A stretch of 58,322 bases of DNA from Flavobacterium glaciei (lineage in GTDB: Bacteria; Bacteroidota; Bacteroidia; Flavobacteriales; Flavobacteriaceae), in assembly GCF_003350545.1 (NCBI RefSeq), contig NZ_QQBA01000015.1, positions 1 to 58,322 of the forward strand. The letters are read 5' to 3'. Shown here in pieces: positions 1 through 9,096 of the stretch (position 1 is its first letter; every line of letters begins with the position of its first letter). The translations under genes and the position numbers were made by a program. A model generated the notes under the pieces. The model searched no databases. It worked only from the letters and a program-made list of their open reading frames with translations, and was not told the origin of the DNA.

Positions 1-149
1 AACTGGCAAGAAAATTTTGAAGTTTTTTTGAAATAATTTTTATCTCGCTTTCTTCTCTTTTTCTTATCAATCTTTCAAGGAACTTTGCTTATTTTATCTC
101 ACTTAACTCTTACTTGAAGAAGTGTTCGATGAACTTCGTTTGCGGGGTG

Positions 150-180
150 CAAATGTAATATCCGTTTTCTAATCTCACAA
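150..180 (-). promoter_or_regulatory. stable-RNA-type promoter P2 (leftward)
   Basis: This is the second leftward promoter: -33 TTG at 178-180, 20 bases, then -7 box TACATTTG at 150-157. The context AAAAAGCTTGT around the -33 is the same as in P1, and A-rich DNA again lies upstream. A possible third -33 (TTGCCAG, about 4-9 on the minus strand) sits at the window edge with its -7 outside. Confidence 0.6.
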
Positions 181-270
181 GCTTTTTGAATTTTTTTTTG
201 AAAATAAATTTTCTACTTTAATCCCTTTTGCTTGCCAGTATTTAAATGAACGTCTATCGTATTGCGGGTG

Positions 271-300
271 CAAAACTACACCCTTTATTCGCTTTTACAA
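271..300 (-). promoter_or_regulatory. stable-RNA-type promoter P1 (leftward)
   Basis: Read on the minus strand, a -33 TTG (298-300) is followed after 19 bases by a -7 box TAGTTTTG (271-278). A-rich tracts lie just upstream (about 301-335), like the UP elements of rRNA promoters. It is the first of two or three promoters in tandem pointing out of the left edge. No leftward gene starts inside the window, so the target is inferred to be an rRNA or tRNA operon to the left. Confidence 0.6.
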
Positions 301-725
301 GCTTTTTAATCACTTTTTTTTAACGTTTTTTTATCCTTAACTTTAACTTGCTGGAAACGTGAATTTTGAAAGTATTATTTTTCACTTCCCTCCCTACACT
401 TTTAGACTCTTCCTAGGAAAGGGAGGCTTTATAGATGAAATCTGGGCTTTTCATACCTACACATAAGCCTATCACACCTCGGTATATTTCGTAGATATTC
501 CAGAATTCAAGTATAATTACTCTTTTCATGGCTTTGGATTCACTTTGCACACTCAAAAGTGTCTTCCTTTTTTAATGACACATACGTCTGCTGGAACTAA
601 TTAATGGTCTTCTACTATACATTATAGTATACTAAAAGCACCATTACATTTTTTGCTACCATATATCAAGGTGACATAATACAGGTTTAAACAACTAAAC
701 GCTTTAGTTTACTCAGGTTCGCGTT
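301..725. other. long spacer with no recognisable gene
   Basis: No open reading frame with plausible coding character, tRNA or known RNA motif is visible here. There is a short inverted repeat (613-619 with 623-629) and A/T-rich DNA that may be the upstream part of the leftward stable-RNA promoters. Confidence 0.5.
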
Positions 726-794
726 AGGGATAGAAGCGAAAAGCCCACAGTCCCGCCTTTTGCGGGGCGAGGACTTGTAGTGAATAGCCCGACC
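726..794 (+). repeat. structured dispersed repeat, copy A
   Basis: This is one of four intergenic copies of the same framework: a 5' box like AGGGATnGnAGnG, a variable central hairpin, and a 3' box like TAGTGnATAGCCCGACC. Here the central stem is GTCC..GGAC around CCGC..GCGG. The outer GGG and CCC can pair. It abuts the terminator hairpin of the permease gene. Confidence 0.65.
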
Positions 795-855
795 GTTTAT
801 AAAAAAGATAGGCTATTACCTTTTTTGATAATAGCCTATCTTTTTTATAAACGGT
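792..855 (-). terminator. 27-bp perfect hairpin, terminator of the permease gene
   Basis: 792-818 and 829-855 are perfect inverted complements, with a 10-base loop. On the minus strand the stem follows the permease stop codon by about 18 bases, and its distal arm contains a run of T. The stem is unusually long for an intrinsic terminator, and its outer end touches repeat copy A. Confidence 0.75.
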
Positions 856-872
856 AACGCCCAAATGAAAAT

Positions 873-2099
873 CTAATCGAAACGAATCGCTTTGACCGGT
901 GAGATTTTCGTTATTATATAGGAGGGAATTAATAATACCAGGAAACAAACGGTCACTGTAAGCAGGTTTAATAAAAGTATATATCCCCAATTTAGATAAA
1001 CCGGTGCTTGGTTGACGTAATAGTTTTCAGGTGGAAGTTGGATTATACCAAATTGTTGCTGTATTAACAATAAAGAGATACCGATAAAATTGCCCCAGAA
1101 AAGCCCTCTTATTATAAGATAGAAGGCATTGTAAAGAAAAATTATTCGGACTGACCAATTATTAGCTCCTAAAGCTTTAAGAATTCCAATCATTTGGGTT
1201 CGCTCGAGAATCAGCACTAGTAAAGCTACTACCATGTTGATTGTAGCGACAAGAATCATAACTACTAATATAACGATGATATTGAAATCGAATAGTTGAA
1301 GCCATTCGAATATGTAACTGTATTTCTCGATTATAGTTTTACTGTCTAATGTTGACGCCGTATGTGCATAGACTTGTTCGCCGGTAGATTCGATAGTATT
1401 AAAATCATTAACAAAAACCTCAAAAGCACCTATTTGATCCGGAGACCATTTATTGATACGCTGCATGTGACGAATATCTCCTATTATATAAGTAGCGTCG
1501 AATTCTTGAAAACCAGAATTAAAAATCCCAACAATATCAAAATTCCGCAGATTATACCCTTTCTCTTTCATAAAGAAAGTATTGAATGCATCACCCACTT
1601 TCAAATTCAACCTATTTGCAATAAACTGAGATATCACAACTTCTTCATTCAAATTTCCTTTATTATTTGGAATTCTACCTTGAACAATGTATTCCTTAAT
1701 ATTGTCCCACTTATAATCTGTCCCCACACCTTTGAAGATAATTCCTTCGAAAGCAGTTTCGGTTCTAATAATTCCAGCTTTACTGGCTATTGCTTGAATA
1801 TGCTGTACTTCTGGAACTGATGTAAACTTTGGATAAAAATCCTGTTTTTTAGAAATAGGAACTAAGGTAACTTCGGATTGGTTGTTGTCGTAATTCGAAA
1901 TAATGATATGTCCATTAAAAGCTGAAACTTTTTCCCGGATTTTTTGCTGCAATCCAATTCCGGTTGCTACTGAAATAATCATCATGATCATTCCAATGGC
2001 AATTGCCGAAATAGCAATTTTTATAATTGGCGCAGAAATGCTACTTTTATAATCTTTAGCAGTAATGAGACGTTTGGCTATGAAATATTCTAAATTCAA
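873..2099 (-). CDS. FtsX/LolE-type ABC transporter permease
   Basis: This 408-residue inner membrane protein has the MacB/FtsX architecture: one transmembrane helix near residues 28-50, a large periplasmic domain to about 270, then three helices near 275-300, 322-345 and 372-395. It ends in ISPVKAIRFD, a tail common in this family. Such permeases work with an ATPase, often in moving lipoproteins or signalling across the envelope; no ATPase gene is adjacent. The only start available for the full N-terminus is TTG at 2099. A -7 box TATTTTTG lies upstream at 2152-2159 on the minus strand. The substrate cannot be told from sequence. Confidence 0.85.
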   Translation of the reverse strand: MNLEYFIAKRLITAKDYKSSISAPIIKIAISAIAIGMIMMIISVATGIGLQQKIREKVSAFNGHIIISNYDNNQSEVTLVPISKKQDFYPKFTSVPEVQHIQAIASKAGIIRTETAFEGIIFKGVGTDYKWDNIKEYIVQGRIPNNKGNLNEEVVISQFIANRLNLKVGDAFNTFFMKEKGYNLRNFDIVGIFNSGFQEFDATYIIGDIRHMQRINKWSPDQIGAFEVFVNDFNTIESTGEQVYAHTASTLDSKTIIEKYSYIFEWLQLFDFNIIVILVVMILVATINMVVALLVLILERTQMIGILKALGANNWSVRIIFLYNAFYLIIRGLFWGNFIGISLLLIQQQFGIIQLPPENYYVNQAPVYLNWGYILLLNLLTVTVCFLVLLIPSYIITKISPVKAIRFD

Positions 2100-2211
2100 T
2101 TTAATTACTTTTCTAATTTGGATTTGCTTCGCCAGTTTGCGTTGCTAAAGCCAAAAATACTGTTAAAACACGAAATACACTAATTGGCATTAATTTTATT
2201 TGAACCACTAT

Positions 2212-3429
2212 ATGATTCCATTTCTTAAAATACCACTTCATTTTATATCTTTCATAATTATCTCGACATCCTGCTCTGCGAGGAAAACAGATAAAATGGG
2301 AAATGTAACATCAGTTATAGAAAAAACTAATGACCGTCTAAATATTGAAATAAAAACTGGAGCCGATAATTATAGCACCTACTTACCATTATTAAAGGAT
2401 AAGAAAATTGGCATCGTGACAAATCAGACTGGTATTCTCTCTAATAAAATGCATGTAGTGGATTTTCTTTTAGAAAATAATATTACCATCCAAAAAATAT
2501 TTGCGCCTGAACACGGTTTTCGTGGAACTGCTGATGCTGGAGAACATGTGGTAGACGGAAGAGATTCTAAAACTGGGCTTTCTATTATCTCTCTTTATGG
2601 CGATAATAAAAAACCGAAACCAGAACAACTCGCAGGGATAGATATCATAGTTTTTGATTTGCAAGATGTGGGTGCACGATTTTACACTTATATCTCTTCG
2701 TTACATTATATCATGGAAGCTTGTGCCGAAAACAACATTCCACTTTTAATTCTTGACAGACCAAATCCTAACGGAGGTGTAGTTGACGGTCCAATTCTTG
2801 AGCCAGCTTTCAGCAGTTTTGTAGGAATGCACCCAATTCCATTGTTACATGGAATGACAATTGGAGAATATGCACAGATGGTTAATGGTGAGAAATGGTT
2901 AAAAAATCAAGTCTCATGTCAGTTGACCATTATTAAATGTCTTAATTACAATCGAAAAATGAATTACAGTTTACCTGTAAAACCTTCACCGAATCTTCCA
3001 AATGATCAAGCCGTGAATTTATATGCAAGTTTGTGTCTGTTTGAAGGTACAAATGTAAGTGTAGGGCGAGGAACAGAGAAGCAATTTCAAATTTATGGCT
3101 CTCCATATTTACCGAAAAGCAATTTTAGTTTTATTCCAAAACCAAATTTTGGCGCACAAAATCCAGTTTATAATGGCATCGAATGTAACGGTGAAGATTT
3201 ATCTGAAGTTAAAAAGGTAAATCAATTGGAATTAAAATGGTTGATTAAAGCCTACCAAGCAACAACTGACAAATCAAAATTTTTTAATCCTTTTTTTACC
3301 AAACTTGCAGGAACTAAAAAACTACAGCAACAAATACAAAATGGAACTTCGGAAACAGCAATAAGAGAAAGTTGGAAAAAAGGATTAATTGAGTTCAAGC
3401 AAATGAGATCTAAATATTTGATATATTAG
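2212..3429 (+). CDS. DUF1343 protein, probable exo-beta-N-acetylmuramidase NamZ
   Basis: The family removes terminal N-acetylmuramic acid from peptidoglycan fragments. Visible family motifs are GIVTNQTG, APEHGFRG, DLQDVGARFYTY, LDRPNPNGG and FEGTNVSVGRGTEKQF. The ATG at 2212 gives a lipoprotein signal with lipobox ISTSC, Cys about residue 21, so the mature protein is probably anchored facing the periplasm or exported. A TTG at 2200 would add four residues; ATG is preferred. It is divergent from the permease and has no obvious operon partner. The function rests on family membership; cell wall recycling is the inferred role. Confidence 0.85.
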   Translation: MIPFLKIPLHFISFIIISTSCSARKTDKMGNVTSVIEKTNDRLNIEIKTGADNYSTYLPLLKDKKIGIVTNQTGILSNKMHVVDFLLENNITIQKIFAPEHGFRGTADAGEHVVDGRDSKTGLSIISLYGDNKKPKPEQLAGIDIIVFDLQDVGARFYTYISSLHYIMEACAENNIPLLILDRPNPNGGVVDGPILEPAFSSFVGMHPIPLLHGMTIGEYAQMVNGEKWLKNQVSCQLTIIKCLNYNRKMNYSLPVKPSPNLPNDQAVNLYASLCLFEGTNVSVGRGTEKQFQIYGSPYLPKSNFSFIPKPNFGAQNPVYNGIECNGEDLSEVKKVNQLELKWLIKAYQATTDKSKFFNPFFTKLAGTKKLQQQIQNGTSETAIRESWKKGLIEFKQMRSKYLIY

Positions 3430-3506
3430 TCTAATTTTTTAACGTCAAAAACCCTAAAGCCTCTTTGAAATAACATTTAAGTTTCAGTCTATTTATTTTA
3501 TGACAA

Positions 3507-4001
3507 TTAAAGTGGCAGTTTCTTTTTCATTTCCTCTACTATGTTAAAAGCAGCAGGACAGATACTAACGTTTTTCAATGTTAAGTCTGTTATTTGCTGA
3601 AACTTTTTTCTATCCGTATGCGGAAATTCTCTGCATGCTTTAGGACGAACATCATAAATCATACAAGCATTCTCATTATCAAGAAAAGTACACGGCACAC
3701 TTTGTAACACATAATCTTTATCTTCGTCAATACGAAGATACTGCTCGATAAACTGTTGTGGTTTTTGGCGTAAATATTTTGAAACACGTTCAATATCTGC
3801 ATCTGTAAATAAAGGCCCAGTAGTTTTACAACAGTTTGCGCACTTTAAACAATCGGTTTTCTTGAATTCAGCGTCATGCAAATCCTGCATCACATAATCC
3901 AAATTTTTAGGCGTCTTCTTTTTAAGCTTATCGAAATACTTTTTATTTTCGATATGCTTATCTTTGGCTTCTTTAGGAAGATTGTTTAAAATGTGTTTCA
4001 A
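3507..4001 (-). CDS. YkgJ family cysteine cluster protein
   Basis: This 164-residue soluble protein carries the defining cluster CLKCANCC near residues 58-65. Further conserved cysteines are in CTFLDNENACMIYD and RPKACREFPH, so it very likely binds zinc or an Fe-S cluster. The function of the family is not established. The start ATG at 4001 is supported by a -7 box TACTTTTG on the minus strand at 4026-4033, which would give a short leader. It is transcribed away from the methyltransferase gene. Confidence 0.85.
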   Translation of the reverse strand: MKHILNNLPKEAKDKHIENKKYFDKLKKKTPKNLDYVMQDLHDAEFKKTDCLKCANCCKTTGPLFTDADIERVSKYLRQKPQQFIEQYLRIDEDKDYVLQSVPCTFLDNENACMIYDVRPKACREFPHTDRKKFQQITDLTLKNVSICPAAFNIVEEMKKKLPL

Positions 4002-4074
4002 GTTTAAAATTTAAAGTTGGAGCCACAAAAGTAACAAACTTGAAACCTGAAACCTTAAACTTTAAACAAAAAAG

Positions 4075-4791
4075 ATGAAAGACCTTTTTGGCAAAGCCAT
4101 ACTCGATTATCAAACTAATAATTCGCCAGAAGATATAATTACAGAGACTTCAATTTCTGAAGAGGATGAAATGAGCGTTGAATATTTATTTCGCTCGTAT
4201 AACGAAATGCCAAAAATTGAGCAGAAAGCATTATTACTTGCAAAAGGAAAAATTTTAGATGTAGGTTGTGGCGCTGGAAGTCATAGTTTGTATTTACAAA
4301 ATGAAAGAAATCTTGATGTTTATTCCATTGATATTTCTCAAAATGCAGTTGCAGCTTGTAAACTTAGAGGTTTAAAAAATACCCAAGTTCAAAATATTCT
4401 TGAAATGGATTCTAATGACCCACAAAATAAATTTGACACCATTTTATTATTGATGAATGGAACTGGTATTTTTGGGACTTTAAAAAAAACAACTACATTT
4501 TTACAGAAACTAAGAAGCTTGCTGAATCCAAACGGACAAATTCTTATCGATTCTTCGGATATCATTTATATGTTTGATAATGATGAAGATGGTGGGAAAT
4601 GGATTCCAAGTAACGGATATTACGGTGAATTAACTTTTACGATACGTTATAAAAATGAAAAAGAAGAAGAATTTCCTTGGCTATATTTGGATTACAACAC
4701 TTTACAAAATGCGGCTTTCGCCAATGGGTTACAAAGCGAATTAATTATTGAAGGAGAACATTACGATTATTTAGCTAAACTTTCGATTTAA
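4075..4791 (+). CDS. class I SAM-dependent methyltransferase
   Basis: The Rossmann-type SAM site is plain: ILDVGCGAGSHSLYL (about residues 61-75) is motif I, VYSIDISQNAVAAC follows as the acidic loop, and FDTILLLMNGTGIFG fits motif II/III. At 238 residues it is a single-domain enzyme. Nothing identifies the substrate. It is followed after 13 bases by the YfiT-type gene on the same strand, so the two probably share a transcript. The tandem suggests small-molecule detoxification, but this is only inference. Confidence 0.85.
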   Translation: MKDLFGKAILDYQTNNSPEDIITETSISEEDEMSVEYLFRSYNEMPKIEQKALLLAKGKILDVGCGAGSHSLYLQNERNLDVYSIDISQNAVAACKLRGLKNTQVQNILEMDSNDPQNKFDTILLLMNGTGIFGTLKKTTTFLQKLRSLLNPNGQILIDSSDIIYMFDNDEDGGKWIPSNGYYGELTFTIRYKNEKEEEFPWLYLDYNTLQNAAFANGLQSELIIEGEHYDYLAKLSI

Positions 4792-4804
4792 AGAAAATTA
4801 CAAT

Positions 4805-5347
4805 ATGGAAAACTCAACTTTAGAAAAATTATGTTATCCAATAGGAAATTTTATCGCCCCTGAAATCTATTCCAATGATTATCTCAATAATAGAATATCC
4901 GAAATCGCTAGTTTCCCTGACCGTTTAAAAAAGGAAGTAGTTTCGCTAAGCGAAGGACAACTCGATACGACATACCGAGAAAATGGCTGGACTATTCGCC
5001 AAGTAGTTCATCATTGCGCAGACAGCCACATGAATTGTTTTATTAGAATCAAATGGGCGCTAACTGAAGAAAATCCAATAATAAAATATTATCACGAAGA
5101 TCGTTGGGCTGAATTACATGATAATTTAACAATGCCCATTCAGCCTACGCTTTCCTTTCTGGAAGGATTGCACTTTCGCTTGGCCTATTTACTGAATAGT
5201 TTATCTGACGAAGATTTAGAAAAAACATTTATACATCCTGAAAACAATAAGGAATTCAAAATAAAAGAAATAATAGGAACTTATGCTTGGCATGGAAACC
5301 ACCACTTAGCGCATATAACGGAATTAAAAAAGAAAAAAAATTGGTAA
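4805..5347 (+). CDS. yfiT: YfiT/BstA-type DinB-fold protein, putative bacillithiol S-transferase
   Basis: This 180-residue member of the DinB/YfiT four-helix family keeps the metal-binding histidines in VVHHCADSHMN (about 66-76) and WHGNHHLAHI (near 160). Members transfer bacillithiol to electrophiles or act as metal-dependent hydrolases. Bacillithiol occurs in several Flavobacteria, so the transferase role is plausible. It lies 13 bases after the methyltransferase gene and ends shortly before a strong bidirectional terminator. The N-terminal YPIGNFIAPE is typical of the family. Confidence 0.85.
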   Translation: MENSTLEKLCYPIGNFIAPEIYSNDYLNNRISEIASFPDRLKKEVVSLSEGQLDTTYRENGWTIRQVVHHCADSHMNCFIRIKWALTEENPIIKYYHEDRWAELHDNLTMPIQPTLSFLEGLHFRLAYLLNSLSDEDLEKTFIHPENNKEFKIKEIIGTYAWHGNHHLAHITELKKKKNW

Positions 5348-5380
5348 TCATAAACTTAAACTAAATGCTACTTATATTGA

Positions 5381-5411
5381 AAATGCCAGATACAAAAAGT
5401 ATTTGGCATTT
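5381..5411. terminator. bidirectional intrinsic terminator
   Basis: A 13-bp stem (5381-5393 with 5399-5411, one G-T pair) has a 5-base loop and T-runs on both sides. It sits between the convergent yfiT-like and queE genes. Confidence 0.85.
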
Positions 5412-5413
5412 TT

Positions 5414-6046
5414 TTAAGGAATATTTAGATACTTATGTGTTTGTAAAGAAACACGCCATTTAGGATTATTCATTACATAATCAACAATCAGCGGAGTCAT
5501 TTCTTCTTTTTTGCTCCATTCAGGCTGTAGGAATAAAATAGCTTCCCCATTTACTTTTTCGGCTTGTTCTTCTGCAAAAATAAAATCGTGCTTGTTATAA
5601 ATAATAACTTTCAACTCATGCGCATTGTCATAAACCGTTTTTGTCGGTAATTTATTTTTCTTTGGAGACAGGCAAATCCAATCCCAGGTTCCTGTTAACG
5701 GATATGCACCAGAAGTTTCAATATGAACTTTTCTATTATTCTCTTTTAGCTTTTGCGTAAGCAAAGTCATATCCCACATTAATGGTTCTCCTCCTGTAAC
5801 AACAACAGTCTCTGAATATTTACTAGCATTCGAAACTATTAAATCAATACCTGTTGGAGGATGCAATTCAGCATTCCAACTTTCTTTTACATCACACCAA
5901 TGGCAACCTACATCACACCCACCAATTCTAATAAAGTAAGCTGCAGTTCCTGTATGAAATCCTTCTCCTTGTATAGTAAAGAATTCTTCCATTAATGGTA
6001 GCATAGCACCCTTATTAACTTCTAATTGTATTTCTTTTGATAACAT
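5414..6046 (-). CDS. queE: 7-carboxy-7-deazaguanine synthase (QueE)
   Basis: This radical SAM enzyme converts 6-carboxytetrahydropterin to 7-carboxy-7-deazaguanine on the way to queuosine. The atypical cluster motif CDVGCHWCDVK (about residues 44-54) holds the three cysteines for the 4Fe-4S cluster, and VVTGGEPLMW is the GGE motif. Length (210) is usual. The other queuosine gene here, queA, is 18 kb away. A -7 box TATCTTTG at 6064-6071 on the minus strand gives a short leader. Its stop is separated from the convergent yfiT gene only by the terminator. Confidence 0.93.
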   Translation of the reverse strand: MLSKEIQLEVNKGAMLPLMEEFFTIQGEGFHTGTAAYFIRIGGCDVGCHWCDVKESWNAELHPPTGIDLIVSNASKYSETVVVTGGEPLMWDMTLLTQKLKENNRKVHIETSGAYPLTGTWDWICLSPKKNKLPTKTVYDNAHELKVIIYNKHDFIFAEEQAEKVNGEAILFLQPEWSKKEEMTPLIVDYVMNNPKWRVSLQTHKYLNIP

Positions 6047-6206
6047 TATTTAATTTTAAAGCACAAAGATAGTTAATTTGAAAAGGAGTTAATTTGAAAA
6101 CAAAAACTAAAAAAAATAAACTTTAAAGAACAAAATTCTGCGATATGATATGATTCTGAAGAGTAACCCTGATTATTATAAAGTTTATATGCTACTAAAA
6201 AATAAA

Positions 6207-6235
6207 AAACCGATAGTTAAAAAAACTATCGGTTT
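6207..6235 (-). terminator. terminator of the TonB operon
   Basis: A perfect 12-bp stem (6207-6218 with 6224-6235) with a 5-base A loop and flanking A/T runs follows the stop codon of the TPR gene, the last of the exbB-tonB run. Confidence 0.85.
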
Positions 6236-6257
6236 AAAAAATGAAGAAATAAGAATC

Positions 6258-7931
6258 TTATTTTAATGTTTTCATTGATTCAGTTGCATAAGCATTAGAA
6301 GGATCTAGCTCTAATGTTTTTCTGAAATATTCCATCGCTTTAACTTTATCACTATTAGCATAATTAGCAGCAATGTTATTGTATGACTCAATAATTTTAG
6401 CTTTCACAGCAGGTTTAGCTGTTTCTTCTGCACCTAGAGCAGTAACTTTAGCTACATAATCCTCATAATTTTTAGTCATTACATCATCTTTTTCAAGCAA
6501 TCTATTCGTTCTAGCTCTGTAAAGATATGCTTCATGGTATGCTGGAGAAGCTACTAATACTCTTTCGAAAGCAGCATCTGATTTTTGCAAAGCAATAACA
6601 TCTGGTTTAACATCTTTACCATTATTAGCATAATAATTAGCTAAACCATAATAAACATTATCATCTAAATATGTTTTAGAATCTGAAATATTAGCACCAA
6701 ATTCAAAAATTGAGGCAGATTCTTTATATAGTTTTTGGGTAAATAATTTTTTACCAACTTCACTTAAATCTTGCACTGCTAAAGGCTCCATTTCAACTGC
6801 CTTTTTAATATCTAATAAACCAGCGTTGAAGGCAACTGGATCAATTGTTAATCCGTCAGCAGAAGTACCTTTTTTAATTTTGGTTAAACCCAAATATAAA
6901 TAATCTAATGCTATCACTTTGTTACCTGGAGCATTAATAAAGCTTTCTAATGACTTAATAGCTACATCAACATTTCCATTTTTGTAGGCAGCATATCCTA
7001 AATAACGGTAAATTCTCGGATTTACTTTATCTAATTCAATCATCTTGTTAGCTTCAATTTCAAGAGCAATATAATCTTCTATTAGAATAAGAAAATCTGC
7101 ACGACGCATTCTTGAGTGAATTGAATAATCAGTTAATGACATATATTTGTCATAGTATCCTATCGCTGTTTTATAGTTTGCAGCAGCCTGAGATGGTTTG
7201 TTACGAGCAATTTTGTAATAGGTTTCAGCTAATTCTCTGTAAACTGGACCATAATTAGGATTCAATGCAATTACTTCATTGTATGCTTTTGAAGCTTCAT
7301 CATAGGATTTTGCACCTTTTAACAAAACGCCTAATTGCATTTTAGCTCTCAACAATGTGTTATCCAATTGAAAAGCACTTCTATACGCTACATAAGCTTC
7401 ATTTTGTTTTCCATCACCATAATAAGCATCACCTAATGCAAGTTGCAATTGTGCATCTTGAGAATTATTAATTGCAGCACGAGTCAAAATTGCAATAGCA
7501 GCTTTATAATCAGGCTTATTCGTATTCATATATGCTCTTGCAATATAAACAAACTCTTGAACATCTTTTTTTCTTATGTCCTTGGTGGCCAAAGCAAATT
7601 TAGATTGTGCACTTGTCATATCATTTTTGTCTAAATCCATCTGCCCTAAACCAATGTAATTTAGTTTACCACTCTCTGAAGCATTTAATCCTTCTTGAAA
7701 ATAAATTTTAGCAGAATCTTCTACACTTTGAGTAAGGTAAACATTCCCTAAAGTAAAGAAAGCAGCTCCATTACTAGGTTTTGCTTTTATAATTGATTTT
7801 AAAATCGATTTAGCACTTTCAAACTGTTCTGCATCGATTGCTTTTCTAGCTTGATTAATGTCTTGTGCTTGAGCTGTAAAAGCAGAAGCCAATAAGGCCA
7901 CGCTCAAAGTTGTAAGTTTAATCATTTTCAT
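6258..7931 (-). CDS. tetratricopeptide repeat protein, exported
   Basis: A Sec signal peptide (first about 22 residues, ending AFTAQAQ) is followed by TPR units along all 557 residues, for example AAFFTLGNVYLTQ, QLQLALGDAYYG and PVYRELAETYYKIA. It is a periplasmic or outer-membrane-associated scaffold of helical repeats. It is the last gene of the exbB-exbD-exbD-tonB run, only 10 bases after the PstS-like gene, and ends in a strong terminator. A link to TonB-dependent uptake or envelope organisation is inferred from position; no enzymatic domain is visible. Confidence 0.85.
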   Translation of the reverse strand: MKMIKLTTLSVALLASAFTAQAQDINQARKAIDAEQFESAKSILKSIIKAKPSNGAAFFTLGNVYLTQSVEDSAKIYFQEGLNASESGKLNYIGLGQMDLDKNDMTSAQSKFALATKDIRKKDVQEFVYIARAYMNTNKPDYKAAIAILTRAAINNSQDAQLQLALGDAYYGDGKQNEAYVAYRSAFQLDNTLLRAKMQLGVLLKGAKSYDEASKAYNEVIALNPNYGPVYRELAETYYKIARNKPSQAAANYKTAIGYYDKYMSLTDYSIHSRMRRADFLILIEDYIALEIEANKMIELDKVNPRIYRYLGYAAYKNGNVDVAIKSLESFINAPGNKVIALDYLYLGLTKIKKGTSADGLTIDPVAFNAGLLDIKKAVEMEPLAVQDLSEVGKKLFTQKLYKESASIFEFGANISDSKTYLDDNVYYGLANYYANNGKDVKPDVIALQKSDAAFERVLVASPAYHEAYLYRARTNRLLEKDDVMTKNYEDYVAKVTALGAEETAKPAVKAKIIESYNNIAANYANSDKVKAMEYFRKTLELDPSNAYATESMKTLK

Positions 7932-7941
7932 TGTATTTAAT

Positions 7942-8862
7942 TTATTTTTGATTATTTTTTGTCCCTGAAATAATGAATTTCCTTCCAGGAATACGTATTG
8001 GTAAAAGACCTGATTTTAGAATAATCCGTTGCCCCACATCTCCAGCGACAAATGAAGCAAACCCCATCCCTAATCCTTGAAAGCCTTGACAATTTACTAT
8101 ATACAAATCGCGTGCCAAAGGGTAATTTTTTTCGGCAATATCATTTTGAGAAGGAAGATAATACGAATCACCTTTTAAACCCTTTACATGCAAAACGTTT
8201 AATTCTGTAACAAATTTTTGCATAACTGGTGAAGGCTGAGATAACCAATTAACACCTACAACACCAATCAATCCATCATTTTGAGAAACATGCTTAATGA
8301 CTTCCTCATTTGTTTTGAACGAAAAAATACCATTATCTCGGACCGCAGTAATGCCTGCCAAATCATTCAAATAACGTAATGTACTAGAATTTAAATTATC
8401 AAATACAAGACCTTTTATAGATGGCACATCCTTTCCTTGCATAAAATCTATAACTTCTTTCAAAGCTACCAACGTATCATTGTTTCTTTTATTAGATACA
8501 AAAGCTATAGCGTCAGTTGCGAAAGGAGTTATCTTAGGTGTAATCTTTCTTTGCTTAAAAACATTTAGTTCTTGATCGGTCAAATTTCTAGATAATATAG
8601 CTATACCTCCCTTATCATTAAAAAGTGAATTAATAGTTTCAGACTCTGATTTAGATAACAGCGTAATTTTTGCATCATATTTACTTTCAAAAACTGCAAC
8701 TTGGTCATCAATGATTGGTTTTAAAGTTTCATCAACGTAAATAGAAATAGTACCTTTTAGAATAGTTTCTTCATCCTTATCACCTTTCTTTTCAGTACAT
8801 GAAAAAACTAATAGTAATAAAAATAATAGCATCAAAGCTGGTAGTTTAAATGTAATCTTCAT
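7942..8862 (-). CDS. PstS-like substrate-binding lipoprotein
   Basis: The start MKITFKLPALMLLF leads into a lipobox (LVFSC, Cys near residue 22), so this is an exported lipoprotein of 306 residues. The body resembles the phosphate-binding PstS/PBP-like family: GTISIYVDETLKPIID at the N-terminus, and LAGITAVRDNGIFSFKTNEEV with GDVGQRIILKSGLLP later. No pstCAB genes follow; it sits 3 bases after the 76-residue membrane gene inside the TonB operon. Binding of phosphate is therefore only a family expectation, and the ligand could be different. Confidence 0.75.
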   Translation of the reverse strand: MKITFKLPALMLLFLLLLVFSCTEKKGDKDEETILKGTISIYVDETLKPIIDDQVAVFESKYDAKITLLSKSESETINSLFNDKGGIAILSRNLTDQELNVFKQRKITPKITPFATDAIAFVSNKRNNDTLVALKEVIDFMQGKDVPSIKGLVFDNLNSSTLRYLNDLAGITAVRDNGIFSFKTNEEVIKHVSQNDGLIGVVGVNWLSQPSPVMQKFVTELNVLHVKGLKGDSYYLPSQNDIAEKNYPLARDLYIVNCQGFQGLGMGFASFVAGDVGQRIILKSGLLPIRIPGRKFIISGTKNNQK

Positions 8863-8865
8863 AAC

Positions 8866-9096
8866 TTAATAGTAATTATCATTTATAATTCTAAAGAATC
8901 GAAAAGATGCATATGCAATCAAAATGACTCCGAAAGCAACTCTATAAACCTGACCCATTTCCAAAGGAAAATTTTTCATAAATATTATAAAAAGACCTAA
9001 AACAAAATATAATAAAAAAAAGAAAATTCCTAAAACAAGAAGAAATCGCTCTTTAAGCGATTTCTTCTTAATATTATTAAGTATGTTCTTTACCAT
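8866..9096 (-). CDS. small hypothetical two-helix membrane protein of the TonB operon
   Basis: I do not recognise this 76-residue protein. It has a lysine-rich N-terminus (VKNILNNIKKKSLKERF), a hydrophobic helix near residues 18-41 and a second near 50-66, and a short tyrosine-containing tail. Its ATG overlaps the tonB stop by one base (TAATG), and it ends 3 bases before the PstS-like gene, so it is translated as part of the operon. Being a small partner or stabiliser of the Ton complex is speculation from position. Confidence 0.7.
   Translation of the reverse strand: MVKNILNNIKKKSLKERFLLVLGIFFFLLYFVLGLFIIFMKNFPLEMGQVYRVAFGVILIAYASFRFFRIINDNYY

Noticed and set aside
613..629. Short palindrome TACTATA..TATAGTA in the first spacer
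   Set aside because: A 7-bp A/T-rich inverted repeat is expected by chance in this composition, and no promoter or gene start is next to it.
724..990. An 88-codon frame on the minus strand through the 27-bp hairpin and repeat copy A
   Set aside because: It overlaps the 3' end of the permease gene in another frame and runs through a terminator and a non-coding repeat.
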